From contig PBDC01000069.1 in the NCBI GenBank assembly GCA_002717185.1, forward strand, positions 1 through 27,942: a DNA stretch of 27,942 nt, read 5' to 3'. The DNA is from Rhodospirillaceae bacterium (GTDB taxonomy: Bacteria > Pseudomonadota > Alphaproteobacteria > UBA8366 > GCA-2717185). The notes beneath the pieces are model-generated. The model ran no database searches. It saw only the letters and a list, made by a program, of their open reading frames with translations, and had not been told where the DNA came from. Numbering within the stretch: position 1 is the first letter of the stretch; each line of letters begins with the position of its first letter. Both the position numbers and the translations under genes were made by a program. Shown in pieces: positions 24,772-27,942 of this stretch.

Positions 24772-25247
24772 CCGTCATCCCTATCGAGCAACCGGGTCAG
24801 TCTGTCCCGCTCCTCATTACTAAGGCGACCGGAGATGTCACCGGCATCGGCAAATTCAGTCTGACGCCGACGGAAGTATACGACGAGACCGATCGCGGCG
24901 AGCCCAAAAACCAGGAGCGGGCCAAACCAAAGGATGTAGGTCGACCCCTTAAACGGAGGCTTCAGCATGACAAAGTCTCCATAGCGCGAGATCAGATAAC
25001 TGAGGACTTCGGTATCGCTATCGCCAGCGACGAGACGCTCGCGTACGAGAATACGAAGGTCGCGCGCCAACTCGGCGTTAGAGTCATCAATCGATTGGTT
25101 CTGGCAAACCAGGCAGCGAATGTTCACCGACAGTGCGCGTGCGCGCTTTTCCAGCAGCGGGTCGTCCAGCACCTCATCGGGATTTACCGCCAAGGCACCG
25201 AGACCGGACAGGACGACCATGGCGAGGCCAAGAACGAACGCCTTCAC
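24768..25247 (-). CDS. ccmH: Cytochrome c biogenesis thiol oxidoreductase CcmH
   Basis: A 159-residue membrane-anchored protein. An N-terminal signal helix is followed by the periplasmic helical domain with the redox motif RC45LVC48QNQSI, then DLRILVRERL and SYLISRYGDFVMLKPPF, and a C-terminal membrane helix with a short cytoplasmic tail. CcmH keeps the cytochrome c heme-binding cysteines reduced, with CcmG, before CcmF/CcmI attach heme. It starts with GTG, has GAGGAG upstream inside ccmG, and overlaps ccmG and ccmI by 4 bases each, so translation is coupled. Confidence 0.96.
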   Translation of the reverse strand: MKAFVLGLAMVVLSGLGALAVNPDEVLDDPLLEKRARALSVNIRCLVCQNQSIDDSNAELARDLRILVRERLVAGDSDTEVLSYLISRYGDFVMLKPPFKGSTYILWFGPLLVFGLAAIGLVVYFRRRQTEFADAGDISGRLSNEERDRLTRLLDRDDG

Positions 25248-25774
25248 TTCTTTAACTCCTCGATCATCGGCAGGATATTGTCCCTCATTGCGTTCGGCAA
25301 AACGGGGCCAACATGGCGGTAGCGAATGCGTCCCTCTCGATCAACGACATAGGTTTCGGGCACACCATAGACGCCCCATTCGATCCCGACGCGGCCGCTG
25401 AGGTCCTGGCCAATGCGTTGGTAAGGATCGCCGAGCTGCTTCAACCAGGCCACGGCATCGTTCTTTTTATCCTTGTAGTTTATGCCGTAGAGCGGTGTGT
25501 CGTTCACTTCCGCAAAGCGCATGAATACCGGATGTTCGACCTTGCAGGGCACGCACCAGGAAGCAAAAACATTCACTAGCTTGACCTCGCCACCCAGGTT
25601 GGCTCTTGCCAAGCCCTCCTTGCCATCATGAAGCGATGGCAAATCAAAATCTGGAGCTGGCTTATCGATCAAGGCCGAAGGTATCAGGCGTGGATCCTTG
25701 GTCAGCCCGACTGCAAAGTAGGCCGCTATAGCGCCGAATAACAGCAGCGGAAGAACGAACAGCAGGCGCGGCAT
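25244..25774 (-). CDS. ccmG: Cytochrome c biogenesis thioredoxin-like protein CcmG/DsbE
   Basis: A 176-residue periplasmic thioredoxin anchored by an N-terminal helix (residues 2-23). The active site is FASWC74VPC77KVEHP, with the CcmG-type central stretch GINYKDKKNDAVAWL and the cis-Pro segment YGVPETYVVDREGRI. It passes electrons from CcdA/DsbD to CcmH or to apocytochrome c. ATG is 7 bases after the ccmF stop, with CGGAG overlapping that stop as ribosome site. It overlaps ccmH by 4 bases. Confidence 0.96.
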   Translation of the reverse strand: MPRLLFVLPLLLFGAIAAYFAVGLTKDPRLIPSALIDKPAPDFDLPSLHDGKEGLARANLGGEVKLVNVFASWCVPCKVEHPVFMRFAEVNDTPLYGINYKDKKNDAVAWLKQLGDPYQRIGQDLSGRVGIEWGVYGVPETYVVDREGRIRYRHVGPVLPNAMRDNILPMIEELKK

Positions 25775-25781
25775 GGGTTTT

Positions 25782-27773
25782 CTACTCCGCGGGCACCGGT
25801 TCGCGCGCCGATGTCGGCGCCCGTCGTCGAGTAGGTGCGCCGACGCGCAGCCGCCGGTCGGTCAGGGAGACAATCCCACCTAGCACTATGATCATACCAC
25901 CTAGCCAGATCCAAGGAACCAGCGGCCTAAAGTACACCTTGGCGATCCACCGGCCCTGACCTTGGGGTTCTCCCAGAACGGCGTAAAGGTCGACAATGCC
26001 ATTGCTGTAGATCGCGGCTTCAGTCGTATCTGTTCCCTGCACCAGGTAACGGCGGCGTTCCGGTGCTAATGTCGTCAGCACAGCGCCATCCTTCTTGACT
26101 GTAAAGACGCCGCGCTCTGCCACATAATTCGGTCCACGTATATTGTCGACATTGCGGAGCCCAAACTCGTACCCGGCGATAGCGATCGAATCTCCAGCCT
26201 TGATGCTCTCTATAGCCTCATCTTCCCAGACGGAGGCGCCGGTCGCACCGGCGCACAGGACGGCGAAGCCCAGATGAGCCAGCGTCATACCCCAGGCGGC
26301 GCGGGGCAAACCGATGGTGCGGCGCAATACGTCGCCAAAACTCGCACGGCCAATGCCAATGCGTGATCCAAAGTCGATCAGCACACCAGCGGCAAGCCAA
26401 CCGGATAGGCCAAGCCCTATCGCGCCAAAAATTGAACGACCCCACGTGATGTAGGCTGCGATGACGGTAACCACGGCGGCCACGATCAGAGCGAATTGCA
26501 GACGCTGCACCAAACCTTTCAAATCGCCGCGCTTCCAGGACAGCATAGGCCCAAATCCCAGAGCGATGATCAGCGGAATCATAAGCGGCACGAAGGTAGC
26601 ATTGAAGAAAGGTGGGCCTACTGAGATCTTGTCACCGGTGATCGCATCGAGCAGTAGCGGGTAGAGCGTGCCAATAAATACAGTAGCACAAGCAGTGGTT
26701 AACAGCAGATTGTTAAGTATCAAGCCACCCTCGCGGCTAATTGGCGCGAAAAGGCCGCCGCCCTTCAGCCCCGGTGCACGCCAAGCGTACAACGCCAAGC
26801 TGCCACCAATGGCGATCACCAGTAGCGCCAGGATGAACACGCCTCGCTCCGGGTCCGTGGCAAAAGCGTGCACCGACGTAAGCACACCAGAGCGGACCAA
26901 GAATGTACCTATGAGGCTGAGCGAGAAGGTCAAAATTGCCAGCAGGATAGTCCAGGTCTTGAGTGCGTCTCGTTTCTCAACGACGACTGCGGAATGCAGT
27001 AGCGCTGTTCCGACAAGCCACGGCATGAAAGAGGCGTTCTCGACCGGATCCCAATACCACCAGCCGCCCCAACCGAGCTCGTAATAAGCCCACCAGCTCC
27101 CAAGCAGAATACCCGCGGTCAGGAAAATCCAGGCGAGCAGCGTCCATGGCCGGACCCAGCGGGCCCACGCCGCGTCGACCTTGCCTTCTATCAAGGCGGC
27201 TATCGCAAAGGAAAAGGAAATTGAGAACCCAACATAGCCGACATAGAGCATCGGCGGATGCATAGCCAAACCGATATCCTGCAGCAGTGGGTTGAGGTCA
27301 CGGCCGTCGATCGGTGGCGGGCTGAGCCGCTCGAACGGGTTCGAGGTGGCAAGGATGAACAGTAGGAAACCGAAAGCGATCATCGACTGCACAGAGAGGG
27401 TTCGCGCCTTTAGGGTCGGCGGCAAATTACCGCCAAACAACGCCACCATCGCACCAAACAAAGCTAGTATTAAGACCCAAAGAACCATCGATCCCTCATG
27501 GTTCCCCCAAGTTGACGAGATCTTGTAGATCATCGGCTGCAATGAATTTGAATTTTCCGCCACGTTGATGACGGTAAAATCGCTGACTGAAAAACTGTAC
27601 AGCAGGCAAGCAAACGCCGTCGCAGTGCAAAGAAATTGCACGACCGCCGAAGGGGCGGCCGTCGCCATCCAGCTGTGGTTTCCTTTCGCGGCGCCCGCCA
27701 TTGGCAGTACCGATTGCACAAGCGCAACGATCATGGCCAGCATTAGCGCAAAGTGGCCGATTTCGGCGATCAC
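25782..27773 (-). CDS. ccmF: Heme lyase component CcmF
   Basis: A 663-residue polytopic membrane protein of normal CcmF length. It contains the WWD heme-handling domain GWGGWWYWDPVENASFMPWL, preceded by AMHPPMLYVGYVGFSISFSFA, and conserved histidines in GNHEGSMVLW and THAFATDP-like HAFATDPERG. CcmF/CcmH joins heme from holo-CcmE to apocytochrome c in the periplasm. I choose GTG 27773 because the family start is M-I-A-E-I-G-H-F and AAGGAG lies 8 bases upstream; the frame can extend to GTG 27812, but that adds LEEILQLEGARK next to a suspect junction. ccmE, normally upstream, is absent: AT-rich foreign-looking sequence replaces it. Confidence 0.95.
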   Translation of the reverse strand: MIAEIGHFALMLAMIVALVQSVLPMAGAAKGNHSWMATAAPSAVVQFLCTATAFACLLYSFSVSDFTVINVAENSNSLQPMIYKISSTWGNHEGSMVLWVLILALFGAMVALFGGNLPPTLKARTLSVQSMIAFGFLLFILATSNPFERLSPPPIDGRDLNPLLQDIGLAMHPPMLYVGYVGFSISFSFAIAALIEGKVDAAWARWVRPWTLLAWIFLTAGILLGSWWAYYELGWGGWWYWDPVENASFMPWLVGTALLHSAVVVEKRDALKTWTILLAILTFSLSLIGTFLVRSGVLTSVHAFATDPERGVFILALLVIAIGGSLALYAWRAPGLKGGGLFAPISREGGLILNNLLLTTACATVFIGTLYPLLLDAITGDKISVGPPFFNATFVPLMIPLIIALGFGPMLSWKRGDLKGLVQRLQFALIVAAVVTVIAAYITWGRSIFGAIGLGLSGWLAAGVLIDFGSRIGIGRASFGDVLRRTIGLPRAAWGMTLAHLGFAVLCAGATGASVWEDEAIESIKAGDSIAIAGYEFGLRNVDNIRGPNYVAERGVFTVKKDGAVLTTLAPERRRYLVQGTDTTEAAIYSNGIVDLYAVLGEPQGQGRWIAKVYFRPLVPWIWLGGMIIVLGGIVSLTDRRLRVGAPTRRRAPTSAREPVPAE

Positions 27774-27786
27774 TTTTCGGGCTCCT

Positions 27787-27942
27787 TCCAGTTGCAGGAT
27801 TTCTTCCAACACGAGAATTCCTAATTTTTATCGAAAAGGTTCCGAAATCTCTAATTTCAATTCTAGATCCTTTTGCAAGTTTTAAAGAGAAAAATTGTAA
27901 AATTTTCTCAAGTGTTCTCTCTACTTCTCTTTTTGGTAAATA
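27787..27942 (-). pseudogene. IHF-beta/HU-like DNA-binding protein fragment, AT-rich, truncated at both ends
   Basis: The minus strand from the right edge reads YLPKREVERTLEKILQF, then LAKGSRIEIRDFGTFSI and RNSRVGRNPATG. This is the middle of an IHF-beta/HU protein: helix 2, the beta-arm entry G-x-R-I-E-I-R-x-F-G-x-F, and the arm motif GRNP-x-TG. The N-terminus is outside the window. After GRNPATG the homology stops: the frame runs on through the ccmF gene without a stop for roughly 95 more codons, so the normal C-terminus (P-x-x-K-x-V-x-F-K-P-G-K-x-L) is missing. Codons are strongly AT-biased (TTA, AAA, AGA, ATT), unlike every other gene here. It is either a chimeric contig end or a recombination remnant. 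Confidence 0.75.

Noticed and set aside
27774..27812. Extended ccmF start at GTG 27812
   Set aside because: The extra residues are unlike CcmF N-termini, lie over the composition break, and a better ribosome site (AAGGAG) precedes GTG 27773, where family homology begins.

Overview
The window looks like an alphaproteobacterial chromosome segment, probably from a free-living, metabolically versatile heterotroph of Rhodospirillales-like type. The evidence is the ccmI-ccmH-ccmG-ccmF cluster, the style of the CcmG, CcmI and CcmF proteins, moderately high GC, and dense catabolic operons with Shine-Dalgarno (SD) sites. Taxonomy is inference from protein character only. No rRNA, tRNA, CRISPR array or complete mobile element was seen.

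Left part (1-5200): a truncated CitE-like lyase and a TauD-family dioxygenase share a minus-strand operon, with a second TauD-family dioxygenase divergent from them. Next comes a minus-strand gene read as two ORFs split by one in-frame TGA. I interpret it as a single selenoprotein of the glycine/sarcosine/betaine reductase selenoprotein B (GrdB-like) family, with a U-x-x-C motif and a well-placed bacterial SECIS-like hairpin. A decayed VapB-like antitoxin and a class I aminotransferase follow.

Middle (5200-15400): a DHA2-type MFS exporter; an SDR plus RidA pair on the plus strand; and a minus-strand run of modA-modB-modC (molybdate uptake), a large alpha/beta hydrolase and a UxaA/GarD-type sugar-acid dehydratase. 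A substrate-binding protein without a signal peptide diverges from modA.

Operon 15425-20831 (minus): a 102-aa unknown protein, a COG0523 (CobW-type) metallochaperone GTPase, a divergent hydantoinase-family amidohydrolase, an asparaginase-family amidohydrolase and a GMC flavin oxidoreductase, all spaced 3-14 bases apart. The asparaginase homologue lacks both residues that hold the alpha-amino group of asparagine, and the hydantoinase departs from the classic substrate loops. I infer a catabolic route for a cyclic amide or imide, opened to a half-amide and then deamidated, with metal supply by the COG0523 protein. A dienelactone-hydrolase-family gene diverges from this operon.

Right part (21700-27942): an FkbM-family methyltransferase with an ambiguous start, an orphan C-terminal fragment, then ccmF-ccmG-ccmH-ccmI (cytochrome c maturation). 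The last ~150 bases switch abruptly to AT-rich sequence encoding part of an IHF-beta/HU-like protein that runs into ccmF without its own C-terminus. This looks like an assembly chimera at a contig end or a recombination junction.
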